A DNA stretch of 64,000 nucleotides from contig NC_073693.1 in the NCBI RefSeq assembly GCF_029784155.1, forward strand, positions 230,073,621-230,137,620. Reading direction: 5' to 3'. Within the stretch, counting starts at the first letter, position 1. Each line of letters opens with the position of its first letter. The position numbers were made by a program, and so were the translations under genes. The notes under the pieces are model-generated. The model did not search any database and was not told the origin of the DNA. It worked only from the letters and a program-made list of their open reading frames with translations. Shown here piece after piece: positions 11,194 through 22,779 of the stretch. The stretch comes from Uranotaenia lowii. Its lineage: Eukaryota > Arthropoda > Insecta > Diptera > Culicidae.

Positions 11194-14100
11194 GTTACCA
11201 TATGTAAATGTCAGTCGTTTAGTCAAACGATTTTTTTTTTCTCGGAGCACCAATTACACACAAGAAAGAAAATAATTTAATTTTTTCCAACAGTCAATTG
11301 ATTCCTCTAGTGTAGCAAACCAAAAGCTTTTTACCATACTACCGAAAAATTCGATCAAATCATAATGGCCCTCAAAGTGAACATCACACTTTGGGGAATT
11401 TTAATGTGCCACACGTCATAAGGCACCATCTGCAGCAAATCGCTGCACGCCGAAAGTACACTTTATGCAACAAAAACCATTCAAGTACCAGCCAGCACTA
11501 TCATTACGGAATTAAGAGAACACAATTACAAGATCTCGGGAGGCAGCAATTACAAAATGCAGAGCACCGAACTTATTCGGCACACCTGTGAAGAGATAAC
11601 AACAAAACCATCCAGCGGCAAACAACCAAATTACAACTAAACAACACAAATAGATTAAGAGAAACAGATCGAGACAACACCAGCAAACAGCATCAACATC
11701 AGCAAACAGCAACAGCAAGTAGTAAGTCGAACGTTTGAAAAAGCCACTTCACGATTTGCTTTTGCCCGGCCCACCCGAGGCTCCGTCTGTTTTGTCGGTT
11801 TCACTATTGAATAAGTTTTGATTTTTTTCCTGCTGTCGAACTCTTTCTCACTTCACGAGCATCCATCTTGCTGCTGCAGCCCGAGGAGAAATAATTGCTG
11901 CAACATCTTCAGCTAAAAAACTTAGTACTGTCCGACTGATGTTGCTGCATTTGTTAGACTAGTTGTTTCGTTTTCAGTTCGAGGTGTTAAGTCGATTTTT
12001 TTCCCTTGAGATGTTTTTTTTTGTGGTTGTTATTTTCCTTTCCACATTTGTATAGGTCTTTATCAAAACATCTTAGTACCTACCAGAACTGTACTAAGCT
12101 AATAAGTTACTCTGGTTTTTCTTCCTACGTTAAATCTCCTTTCACAGGTGTTATTTTTTTTCTATGGGATTTATTACCAACACCATTTGGTGAGAATGAT
12201 TTCCTGACAAGTTGCTGCTGCGGTGATGATGATGACTCTCACTTTCGTCGCCGGCGTTATAATTTTTTTGTTAGCTGTTTATTGGCTCCAACCCGAACAA
12301 TTCGGGGAAACTAATATGGCTAATACAAGCTGTTTTTGGTGGTTTCTTTATATGGGCTGTTGATTTTTGGGAAGTTATAACTGCTTGCTCGTTCCGAGAC
12401 TTTGAGTGATTGTTTTATTGCTTTTCCAGCAGCCGATTGCTAGTTAAATGGTGTAGTCATCATATGGCTATTATTGTTGAGGAGCAGAGAAACACAACTT
12501 CTTATTTAGCGAAACCGAAACGATTGGAGCAATTGAAGAGAAAGGAGTGTTATTTTTTTCCGCTGATGAGCTTTAAGATAAGTTCCAAAATTAATACACC
12601 GAAACCAAAGGCCGCATTCATGAGAAATGCATCAATTTCATACACTGCTGCTTTAAATTATAATTTTTGATTGAATAAAAGTGGGCGATTGAATGAATGT
12701 AGTAGGAACTACAGTTGTATAATGTTTGTGTTTGTTTTCAAGCGTTCTAAAATTCAACAGTAAAACCAAAGGAAGCAGTTATTTGATCAAATGTTTTGAA
12801 GAGGAAGTTTTTATCCAGAATAAACTGCTCAGTAAACAATGGTTAGTCACATTGTTTGCAATGAAGATTTTTTTATTTCCGCTTTTTATAACCTCTCGAT
12901 GAGAACTAAGACCCCAGGGAGTGGTTCGATATGGCACAAAAAAAAAACCATCTTGCACTAACCGCTTTAGCTATTCTCGCGCAGTCTTCAAGCAATCTGT
13001 CTGCAACCTACTAGTTTCAATTCAACAATTATCTAACCGAAAAAAATCAACCGCTCTCTGGGTGGAGTAATTCGAGTTTGCCGCCTCCGCGCGCGCCGTT
13101 TCGTGCTAAAGTTTTTTTTTCCTTCAATTCGAACGTTCCCCTGTGGAACCCAAGCCCAAGTTACATGACGAAGTGTCATAATGTTGGCTGAAGATGAAAA
13201 AAAACAAATTCATTAAAGATGAACCCTGAACGTTCGTGAGGTGTGGCAAACATCACCGGGGAGGTCTTGAAGGCATTTTTTTCCTCCTTCTGAGGGTAAA
13301 GTGGGTTAGTTGTTGAAAACTGTTGCAGCCAAATATTAAAACTCATATCTGATGTTTATAAAAAAGTTATTAAAATCACGTTAATGGTACACTCGCTATC
13401 GTATTAATTTTAAAAAAAATTATGTTGCTGAAACTCAGTATTCCAAACGTAGCTTTTTGGACCACTTTACCCGGTTTAGAGAGTTAATTTTTTCTACTAA
13501 AGTTATGTTATTTCACACAATTGTACACGATTCGAGCAAGGGCGAGTGAGTTGTAAAGCATTTTGTATTCGATGCTTTTTTAATCAGTTGTATTTAGGTA
13601 GTTATTTTTTTTGTGAGATTGAAATAGCTCGTGTCTGTTGTCATAGAAAGATATAAAAAAACGTTCAACAAATCTCAAGTCAGATATAAATAGTTTATAA
13701 CAATCGATCCAAGTGCTTCACTAATTGTTTCATTCTGAAGCTGTTCCCATTTTTTTTCTTAACGAATAATTAATCATGAAGTTATATTTGATTCGTGATA
13801 ACAGATGGATCCGATTCGGATGGATACGATTATTTAAAGATTTTTCAAAAAACCAAGCGTAAGAATATGTCTAAATATTGGACAAATTTACAAAAAGCCT
13901 ATTACCATTTAGGTATCAAGTTGTTATGCCAATCCATCATTTCTTTGAAAGAGAATCGGTCTTAATAAATGAAATATCATCTCAAACTGTTCCAAATATC
14001 CTAGCTGGGGATATTTCGAAAACTAAATTAAAAACATGTTTTCAGGGCGTTCAAAATTCATCTCTCCTTTACAAGAAGAGATATGAATATCGATTACCAT

Positions 14101-14512
14101 TTCCTTGTAACCGCAATCATGATCCAAGAACCAAATCATATAAACCAAAATAAAATTACTTTCCTAGATGGATTTTAAAAATACCATACTATTTCGTAAA
14201 CTCAGTGAGAACTCTCATAAGTGCCAAAATTTTTTTATAAGTAGAATAATGAAATACATCTTATTGTTCTACGACACATTTTATCAGGAAATTAATGAAA
14301 TTGTCTTTTAATAAGGAAACATGCATATTGTGTAGTTAAAAATTTATTTAATATAATTAAAATTTAAATATTTCATCTGAAGATTGTATGTCTGATGTTT
14401 CATTTATATTTATAATGAAACATTTAAAGCATGATACAAAAAAAACAAATATTTTTAAGATAATACTATCAAAAGTAAGTCAATAATAATGGCTTAACTT
14501 CAAGCTTCAAAT
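11194..14512. other. Noncoding stretch, little repeat content
   Basis: There are no recognisable element ends and no ORF with a motif. Short CAACA/CAGCA runs occur at 11640-11720, and a GC-rich patch with CGCGCGCGCC at 13080-13100. The sequence complexity is higher than in the AT-rich parts, so it may include host regulatory or untranslated sequence. Nothing here proves that. Confidence 0.35.
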
Positions 14513-14525
14513 ACTATACTCTGGA
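14513..14525. repeat. Target-site duplication, left
   Basis: ACTATACTCTGGA, identical to 17246-17258, immediately outside the Penelope-like insertion. Confidence 0.9.
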
Positions 14526-14604
14526 CAAATAACACACGACGTATTACAGGACACGACACTTAACGTTTTTACTAACGGAAAAAGGAATTAAATTTACCTT
14601 TTTT

Positions 14605-14644
14605 GTCGACCGGTTTCGGGCTCGATGTTGCCCATCTACAGGAC
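14605..14644 (-). ncRNA. Hammerhead-ribozyme-like motif, left arm
   Basis: On the minus strand the order is GUC (stem I), CUGUAGA, U, GGGC-8 nt-GCCC (stem II), GAAA, then AC..GU closing a minimal stem III, the cleavage-site-like GUC, and GAC that pairs with the first GUC. Hammerheads of this short-stem-III kind are described in Penelope-like elements. The core reads CUGUAGA where CUGANGA is expected, so the usually invariant A6 is U; activity is doubtful. Confidence 0.55.
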
Positions 14645-14691
14645 GATGTCCGACTGACTAGATGAAGGAAAAACACTAATACATGTTCATA

Positions 14692-15750
14692 CTATCCAAT
14701 AGTATTCGTCGAAGGGTGGTCGGGTTGTTGAAAACTTGGTTTGAGCAGGTTGAAAAGCGGTGATATGATTGGAGCGTCATCCTCGTTCATAAGTGGCCTT
14801 TCCGATGTAGTGATATACATGGATTCCCATGCGTTTAAATGTGACGCTTTGCGTACACATTTTTTGAACTTAACCTTTCCCCAATCTATGTGATGATTAA
14901 GTTCTGACGCGTGGGCTGCTACACTTGATTCGTTGCTCCTGCTGTTATCTACTGCGTTTTTGTGCTCTTTTATTCTGGTTCTGAATTTCCGTCTGGTTTG
15001 CCCAATATAGACGGCCGGGCAGTTTTGACATGGAATCTCATAAATTCCAGATCTCTCTTCCGGTGGCACTTTGTCTTTTAGAGCAACCAGTCGATCTTTT
15101 AAAGTGTTTGAACTTTTGTAAGCCACTTTCAGACCATGTTTAGAGAGAATCTTACAGATACTATTTGTCAGTGGTGGGTGGTACGGCAGGCTGACTCTTT
15201 GGGATTCATCTCTTTCTGGTTTGAATGTGGTTGCGTTGCTACGGAGCTTTTTTCTTTCGTGTTTTCGGAGAATTTTGCTGACGAATTCTTGATCGTATCC
15301 GTTTAATTCACCAGCCTGCAAGATTTTTTGCTTTTCTAGTTCGAATTCATGGCTCTCCATCGGTATGTTGTACAGACGGTGGGCCATCGAATGAAAGGCA
15401 GCTTGCTTTTGCGCTCCAAAATGGTTTGAATCAACCGTAATATAGCGATCTGTTGACGTGGGTTTACGATAAATTCCGAATTTCACCGTGTTATCTTCTT
15501 TTCTGGAAATTAACAGGTCGAGGAATGGAAGTTTCCCATCAACTTCTTTTTCGACGGTAAATTTAATCGAACTATGCTGGTTGTTCAAAACCTCAAGCGT
15601 TTGCGGGAGATACCGTTCCTTTACGGTGGCGAAGATATCATCAACATAACGCCACCAAACACGAGGGAAAAGTTTCTCCCGTTTTTCGAGATCTGTTTCG
15701 AAGTCACTCATGAAGAGTTCAGCCAGTAGGGGGGATAATTTACTTCCCAT
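14692..15750 (-). CDS. Penelope-like RT C-terminus plus GIY-YIG endonuclease
   Basis: Taken from the ATG at 15750, where homology between the two arms begins, the frame gives 352 residues to TAG. Residues 1-9 are MGSKLSPLL and residues 35-38 are YVDD, the catalytic Asp pair of the reverse transcriptase. A thumb and linker region follows. From residue 235 comes GIYEIPC..C..VYIGQT with YIG at 248-250, an RRKFRTR..EH segment, and a WES Glu near 309. That is the GIY-YIG nuclease, which in these elements nicks target DNA to prime reverse transcription. A full Penelope protein is roughly twice this length, so the N-terminal RT is absent. The open frame continues 53 codons upstream to 15909, but those codons are the antisense of the opposite copy and are not part of the protein. 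The frame is uninterrupted, unlike the right copy. Confidence 0.85.
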   Translation of the reverse strand: MGSKLSPLLAELFMSDFETDLEKREKLFPRVWWRYVDDIFATVKERYLPQTLEVLNNQHSSIKFTVEKEVDGKLPFLDLLISRKEDNTVKFGIYRKPTSTDRYITVDSNHFGAQKQAAFHSMAHRLYNIPMESHEFELEKQKILQAGELNGYDQEFVSKILRKHERKKLRSNATTFKPERDESQRVSLPYHPPLTNSICKILSKHGLKVAYKSSNTLKDRLVALKDKVPPEERSGIYEIPCQNCPAVYIGQTRRKFRTRIKEHKNAVDNSRSNESSVAAHASELNHHIDWGKVKFKKCVRKASHLNAWESMYITTSERPLMNEDDAPIISPLFNLLKPSFQQPDHPSTNTIG

Positions 15751-15753
15751 GCT

Positions 15754-17036
15754 CCCGCACTTTGAAGTGCGTCGAGGAGAGATCTTAGTCTCGTTTGATG
15801 TCTCCGCACTTTTTCCCAGCGTCCCTATTTCTGACGCCTTACGCAGCCTTCGCAGACACCTGGAGCGACGCCGCGCACCCCCAAACCAAATAGCAGCGTA
15901 CGTCACCATAGCCGAGGTTTGTATGAATCAAAATTACTTCTTGTTTCGGGGTAAATTCTACAAGCAAACCTTCGGCCTCAGCATGGGAAGTAAATTATCC
16001 CCCCTACTGGCTGAACTCTTCATGAGTGACTTCGAAACAGATCTCGAAAAACGGGAGAAACTTTTCCCTCGTGTTTGGTGGCGTTATGTTGATGATATCT
16101 TCGCCACCGTAAAGGAACGGTATCTCCCGCAAACGCTTGAGGTTTTGAACAACCAGCATAGTTCGATTAAATTTACCGTCGAAAAAGAAGTTGATGGGAA
16201 ACTTCCATTCCTCGACCTGTTAATTTCCAGAAAAGAAGATAACACGGTGAAATTCGGAATTTATCGTAAACCCACGTCAACAGATCGCTATATTACGGTT
16301 GATTCAAACCATTTTGGAGCGCAAAAGCAAGCTGCCTTCATTCGATGGCCCACCGTCTGTACAACATACCGATGGAGAGCATGAATTCGAACTAGAAAAG
16401 CAAAAAATCTTGCAGGCTGGTGAATTAAACGGATACGATCAAGAATTCGTCAGCAAAATTCTCCGAAAACACGAAAGAAAAAAGCTCCGTAGCAACGCAA
16501 CCACATTCAAACCAGAAAGAGATGAATCCAAAGAGTCAGCCTGCCGTACCACCCACCACTGACAAATAGTATCTGTAAGATTCTCTCTAAACATGGTCTG
16601 AAAGTGGGCTTACAAAAGTTCAAACACTTTAAAAGATCGACTGGTTGCTCTAAAAGACAAAGTGCCACCGGAAGAGAGATCTGGAATTTATGAGATTCCA
16701 TGTCAAACTGCCGGCCGTCTATATTGGGCAAACCAGACGGAAATTCAGAACCAGAATAAAAGAGCACAAAAACGCAGTAGATAACAGCAGGAGCAACGAA
16801 TCAAGTGTAGCAGCCCACGCGTCAGAACTTAATCATCACATAGATTGGGGAAAGGTTAAGTTCAAAAAATGTGTACGCAAAGCGTCACATTTAAACGCAT
16901 GGGAATCCATGTATATCACTACATCGGAAAGGCACTTATGAACGAGGATGACGCTCCAATCATATCACCGCTTTTCAACCTGCTCAAACCAAGTTTTCAA
17001 CAACCCGACCACCCTTCGACGAATACTATTGGATAG
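15754..17036 (+). pseudogene. Penelope-like RT/GIY-YIG, frameshifted copy
   Basis: This copy starts inside the RT at VRRGEILVSFDVSALFPSVP, which includes the first catalytic Asp region. It continues through KQTFGLSMGSKLSP and YVDDIFATV, and later the same GIY-YIG domain as the left copy. Compared with the left copy it has single-base losses or gains near 16338, 16380, 16530, 16608, 16710 and 16934. Nearly all are in short homopolymers (TTT to TT, CC to C, CCC to CC, GG to GGG), and they break the frame into three pieces. No nonsense substitutions were noticed, so either decay is very recent or some indels are base-calling errors. Confidence 0.88.
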
Positions 17037-17083
17037 TATGAACATGTATTAGTGTTTTTCCTTCATCTAGTCAGTCGGACATC

Positions 17084-17122
17084 GTCCTGTAGATGGCAAC
17101 ATCGAGCCCGAAACCGGTCGAC
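17084..17122 (+). ncRNA. Hammerhead-ribozyme-like motif, right copy
   Basis: Same arrangement as at 14605-14644: GUC, CUGUAGA, a GGC..GCC stem II (one G shorter), GAAA, short stem III, GUC, GAC. It lies ~50 bases after the RT/endonuclease stop codon, the position expected for the 3' pseudo-LTR motif. The A6-to-U change is shared by both copies, so it predates the inversion. Confidence 0.5.
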
Positions 17123-17245
17123 AAAAAAGGTAAATTTAATTCCTTTTTCCGTTAGTAAAAACGTTAAGTGTCGTGTCCTGTAATACGTCGTGTGTTATTT
17201 GTGTAGCATAAGTTTTTACGTTTAGCACAACCATTAAAATGAGTG

Positions 17246-17258
17246 ACTATACTCTGGA
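17246..17258. repeat. Target-site duplication, right
   Basis: ACTATACTCTGGA, the right partner of 14513-14525. Confidence 0.9.
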
Positions 17259-20200
17259 TTTTGATCAAAATAAAAGAAATTGCAAACAAAGATTTTTCTA
17301 TTCTGTTCAGTTTTTGAAATCAATGGAATATTTGAGTTGACTGTTTGCATTCTTATGCGATTTTACTCTAATGATGGTCTCAAGTTGAGTAAAATTGAAA
17401 CAAAAACTGTTTAGTTAAAAGCTACGACTAAATCTTTATTTATATAACAACTTATTGCTCAATGTTTCAACTAAATCATAAAATGAAATGATATTGTAAC
17501 GTGCGCACTATTTATTCAATCCCTCAAAGTTAACTTCGATTCGAATTTATTATTTTTGAGCTGAATTCGGATTCCAAATTAGTTTCAAAATCTGGATGGA
17601 AATGATCAGTTCGGATATTTAATTAAATCATTTTTAATTAAATTACCCCGTTTTTACGGATTTCAAGTTATTTTTTTTTTTTTACTTTTTTTCGTAATTT
17701 CTTATTTTGATTTGTCAAGCTTTAACTATTTTTTTCTTTCCATTGCGTTTTCGTCTAACAAAAAAAGGTGATTAAGTTTCTTTTTATTGTCCTTCCAAAT
17801 TGGGAAAATGCTGGTAAATAAGAAAGTGACACTACAGTAATCAATTAGAGTGATCTATCTTGATAAGCTATATTAAATAGGTGATAAACCACAAAAGATC
17901 ATACAAATGATGGCAGTGGTAGGGACCCGACAAGGAAACTAAAACAAACTTTACAAATTTTTTATGTTCTATGAAATTTCACTCCTGAATGGGATTCTAT
18001 ATACATTTATCATAAGTGGAATTCGGTAATAGATTCGGTTTCCAATTTTTATCCAATTCTCAGGATTTCTAGTAAAAAACCGAATTGTTTCAAAGTATGT
18101 CGAAAATTAACGTTATGCTAAGCGTTTTTGCCAAGAAAACACCTTTTTAATAATGGAAGATATGTATATACTGAATTTGCAAACTGATTTTTTTGAAAAT
18201 TTTGTCGGTTTGTTTTTTATCATAATTCTTTAAATCAGATTGTTCATACCATTTTTTTTCAAGTTAAAACTATAAAAGTATGTCCATTATTAGGAACACT
18301 TTTTTTTGTGTTTTTATTATGGACAAAGCTAAAGTGTTCCAAATTATATCGAAGTTATAGTTTGCTGCAGACATTAATCTGATTGATGTAAAGTTGTTGA
18401 TGGAAAATTTATCTTAACTTCATTTTCAACATATTGTGAAATTTTATAAATTATTAAATTTTAAATTAAATCATGATTGTTTTTTTTTCTACTCTAGTGT
18501 ACTTCTAAGTTAAAAATGTCAAAAACATATTTTTACCAGGATTTATAGAACGCGACACTACTAAATATGTGAAAAAGTGCATTGTGTGCGGTAATCAAAT
18601 GACTTTTTTTTATCCAATCTATTGTTTTGATCAATCATTCAAAAATCATTCTTGTTTTTTACCCGTGAAAACAACGAATGATTATCCTTGTACACAGTTA
18701 TGTTTCGAATTTTTCACTATTCGTTTGTATCAATGCTTCAATACTCTCTTAATTCGCGCTTGATTTTATTACAGTTGTTGTTCCAATTTTAGCGCGCTTT
18801 AAAAAAAGTAGTTGAACAGTTCGAAATTTTTTTAAACGTTTTGATATTTATTTAAAATAATAAAGGGTGTTTGTAAATGTTGTTTAGTTATCTGATTAAT
18901 CAAAAATCGTCTTCAATTCTTTATTAGTTTTCCAGATTTAGCTCACTTGTGTCTAAAATCGCAATTTAAACATGAAATCTGTTTGTATGATTTGAAAGTT
19001 GTTTTGTTTTTTTTTGTCATTTAATCTTATCTTATGCTATAATGTTATGGGGGGGGGGGGGGGGGGGTAAGTTCTGTTAAAATATGTCGAAAATAATTTT
19101 AATATTGTTAGTTTATATTTTTTGTTTGTTAGCTCCTTTTTTAACTATGTTAATAAGCTCAATAAATGTGACGACTACTAATACTAATTTAGAGACGGTA
19201 GGGGGCTGTTATTGATCAAATGTCTTCAAGTTTTTTAAATGAAGCTTTCTTGGATGGGGATAATATCATTGATGAAATCGCAATTCGTTGCTAGTTACTT
19301 ACTAAAACAAATGATTGTTAATTTTCTGTTACGATAGACATTGACAAACTCAATAGAACATTCATGTTGGCTTAAAAAAATCGTAAAAGTGCTATTGAGA
19401 AAAATGTTTCGAAATAAAATGATTTTTTGAAACTCTTAATGCTTCAAACTTATCATTATAAGGATATTTCCATTACTTAAGAAGTAATTATAAATCATTT
19501 CAGGTCATCTAAAATTATTACTATACAGTTTCGCTAAATTCACGGAAAAAACTTATTTGATCGTGGTAAAATCGAAAAACTGATGTACTATGAATAAAAT
19601 TCTGTACTCAGTTTACGGAGTATGGTATTGAAAATGGGGTTCGCATGATAAATAAGCTGAACAATCAGTAAAATAATATTCAAATATCAGAACTACAGAA
19701 AAAACACCTCTTCTATCAGCTGGAATCCACATTGATGAAATCATAAAAACAATAGATAAATAAAAGAAATTTGAAGAGGAAAAGAAAAGTTTAAAGAAAG
19801 AAAGAAATAAAGGATGAATAAAATACTAAATATACTTATTTGAATCTATTTCTTTGAATTTTCTGCATATTCAAATATAATAAACATCAGATGAAAAAAA
19901 CAGTTGAAAAGAAGAAAAATGCATTGTTAGATTTTTAATAAGCTCAACACCACTACTTTCCCAACGAATATTAATTTTAATAGACTCGTTTATTATATTC
20001 ATACTCCAAAAAAGATATAAATGTCATGATGAAACGGTTATTTTTAAGAATTTTCTTATAAAATTAATAACAAACATTATTATATGCAAAATCAGGAACA
20101 AAAAGTGTAATATTTTGAAAGCCGATACACTTTTCCCTCATACGCTCATAATTGAAAACCCATATGTTTATAATTAGGAACAATAATGCCAAATTAGGAA

Positions 20201-20329
20201 TATGAACAAACTTTTGAAAACCTGTAATTTTTCGATAATTAAAGCTTAAAATGAGTATTTCAAAATTCAACAGAGTCCAGCATTTAAAACTAAGCTACCA
20301 AAAAAAAAAAAATAATATTTAGTTATATA
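17259..20329. other. AT-rich, no gene seen
   Basis: Homopolymer-rich sequence with many stops. A 19-base poly-G tract lies at 19049-19067. There are no recognisable repeat ends. Confidence 0.5.
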
Positions 20330-20339
20330 CAGTACCGTC

Positions 20340-22779
20340 CAGGGCCGTAGGAAGAACCGACTCATGGGGGGGGGTTTTGGAGACTAATTTTTTACATATG
20401 ATTTTTTGTCTAACAATACACTAATTAAAAAAAATTAAAACAAATTATGTTTGTAACTATATGATTATTCATTTTTGAGTACTCATTGATAGTTTTTGTA
20501 TGAAATTATAACTTAAGAGAAGACACGAACGCCACAAGGATGGTGAAGTGTCATTAATAAAACATCAAAAAAGTAACTTTAGAAAAGTGGTCCTTAGACT
20601 AAAGGGTGAGCTTAATTTTTTTTAATGAAATCTCTGGACACAATATATGAAATTTGTTGTCAGCGACGGTTAATTTTTTTTTGAATTTGTTTAAAAGTCT
20701 GGTAGATTAAAGTTATTTGGTTTTAGCATAAGATAAGTTCTTTTAAGGGTAGCTTTCAATTTCTTAAAAAAACTTATTCTATACTCAAATCAAACAAGCC
20801 CAATCTTCTAAACTCTTTTGCGAATTCTAAGATTCTATCCTTTGATGAAAATAAATAAAATTTTCAAAAAAAAACAGTAAGAGATAAAAAAAATTCGAAT
20901 CAAATTTGCTTGATGCAACCTTGAACTAAATTTATAATTTTAGTTTGAAATTTGGCTTTAAAAAAAGCTGCAATATTAATAATGTTAAACAAAACACCGG
21001 AAAATAAAAAAAAAACGTGTAGATTTTTTAGGTGAAGATCAGGTACATGTTTTTTAAACAGGAAATTTTTTTCATAAAGAATCAGTTTCATACTAAAAAT
21101 CTTGTTGATGATTTTTTTTAAATATTATTTGGGATATTTTGCATCAATCAAAACTTAGAAAACTAACTCAAATTCTACTATATATTTGTGATTTTCAGTT
21201 GAATTGTGTGTACAAACTTATTCTGATTAAAAACTTTTAAATTTGGAACTTGAATTGACAACAAATTTTTAAGTTTATGTTCTCTTGAATTTCTCAACAA
21301 TTTTATGTTGATTGAAAAACTCATTCACAAGCTAAATCTTTTTCTGAATTTTAAGTGTGAATTCTAAACCAGAATTCAAAAATTGAATCTGTTTCCGAAT
21401 TTCTATACGATTTCTGAAATGCCCAAAAAATACGATTGCCGAATCTTAATTTCAGATGTTATTTTCACGAATCTTTTATTTAAATTCTGTAGTGCTGATT
21501 TAATCTTAATTCATTATTTCAATTATTTATTTTTAATATGTTTTGTAAATCCAATTTAAAATGTGAATTTCGAATGGTGAATTAGAATCTGGTTTTTAAT
21601 TTTGGATCGCCACTTAGAAGCTTTGAATGTTTAAATTTTGTGTAAGAATAAAGTTTTAGAACTTCGAATTTGAATATAAAACAAATTTCTTCTTTTTCCA
21701 TATTCAACAAACTATTAGCAAAATATTGAAAATGCTTTGATTTTCGAAAAACGTGAGGGCTTTTTCTGCGACTCACGAAATTTCACGTCTTCGTCCTGAC
21801 TCCAGAAAAGAAATTTGTGTATACATGAGCTCTGAAGACCAAAAACAGCTCATCCGAACGAAAATTTCGAAGCTAGAGAAGCTATTTAAGCCTGCAAAAC
21901 GATATGAAATTTCGTCAAGTCACGTCAGAATAAGCCCAATGATTCAAATTTGATATGAAATGCAAACCAAATTTGAACAAGGATTTCAAAGCAGCTTTCC
22001 ATACCTAATTTCTTATGATCATTCAAACTGAAAACTAAGAATCCTAAACTTGAAACAAAATCAGAAATACGAAAATATGTAGAAATACAATTTTGGTTAT
22101 AGGAATATAGAACCAGAACCTCCAAAATGGGTTTAATTTAAAATTTAATATTCAGACCTAAATTTCTATGATAATGTTGCCAAATTACCCGGTTTTAACT
22201 GGATTGGCCCGGATGTTTAATATAAAATTTGGGAAAAGTCTGGTCCGACCAATTTGGCCAGATTTCATTAGAAAAGCCTGGATTTTACCCGGATTTGATC
22301 TCATTCTTATTCTCAAATCAAATTTGTGTTGTAATTTTTTTTTTATATATGCGTCCAAAATTTTTGTAGCAAGTTTCAAAAAATTATCATGAAAGGTTTT
22401 TTAATTTTTTTTCTATATTTTTTATGAGCAATTCCTAGGATTTGGACAATTTTGAAATCGAATACCCGGATTTTGCCAGGTTTTTATTTAAAACAGCCGA
22501 GATACGTGCTGAAAAAAAATCTGACAACCTTATTCTATGAACCAGTGAGAAAATTTTTGAAAATTGTAGCAGAATCTTGAACTTGAAATTGGCTTTTGAG
22601 GTTTTTGTATTAGTTTTTAGTTCAGATAGTTACTCTTGAATATCTTTGCTCTATTAATTATCATAAATTGATGATGAATTTAAAATTTTGAGTGTAGACT
22701 AGAATACCTCGCTTCCTTTTTTGGACCCTCATGGGGGGGGTTTAACCCCCAAAACCCCCCCCCCGTTCCTACGGCCATG
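20340..22779. mobile_element. hAT-like non-autonomous element, 2.44 kb
   Basis: The ends are CAGGGCCGTAGGAA and TTCCTACGGCCATG. They are flanked by a perfect 8-base duplication GTACCGTC (20332-20339 and 22780-22787), which is itself part of the interrupted TIR element. The ends are followed inward by G- and C-runs, which are hard to sequence. An 8-base duplication and CAGGG end fit hAT. There is no transposase; the interior is AT-rich and contains another putative small element. Confidence 0.85.
22176..22529. mobile_element. Possible small MITE inside the hAT-like element
   Basis: GTTGCCAAATT at the left and AATCTGACAACC at the right form a weak inverted pair. The inside carries several ACCCGGATTT / CCAGATTT phrases in both orientations (22215-22290, 22460-22480). 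Ends and target duplication are uncertain. Confidence 0.35.

Larger units (their letters stand above)
14526..17245. mobile_element. Penelope-like element, head-to-head inverted pair
   Basis: The left arm (14526-15753) is the reverse complement of the right copy (15980-17201). The right copy has an extra ~226 bases of reverse-transcriptase coding at its 5' side (15754-15979) and 44 bases at its 3' end (17202-17245). Both copies carry the C-terminal part of a Penelope-type reverse transcriptase and the GIY-YIG endonuclease. The perfect 13-base duplication on the two sides shows that the whole inverted structure arrived, or was resolved, as one insertion. Partial inverted copies at the 5' side are known for Penelope-like elements. 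Both copies are 5'-truncated, since the N-terminal half of the RT is missing. Confidence 0.92.

Noticed and set aside
13878..14153. 91-codon ORF
   Set aside because: It has no ATG at its listed start, no motif, and lies in AT-rich noncoding DNA.
15751..15909. N-terminal 53 codons of the 405-codon minus-strand ORF at 14692-15909
   Set aside because: They are the antisense of RT coding in the opposite Penelope copy, created by the head-to-head junction.
14526..17245. Penelope palindrome as a pure foldback-read artefact
   Set aside because: The outer flanks differ, the two copies have unequal lengths, and a 13-bp target duplication brackets the unit, none of which a foldback read would produce. 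Small indels may still be errors.
19049..19067. 19-base poly-G tract as a structural or regulatory signal
   Set aside because: Homopolymer runs also occur near 2838, 20367 and 22735; the length is probably a slippage or sequencing effect.
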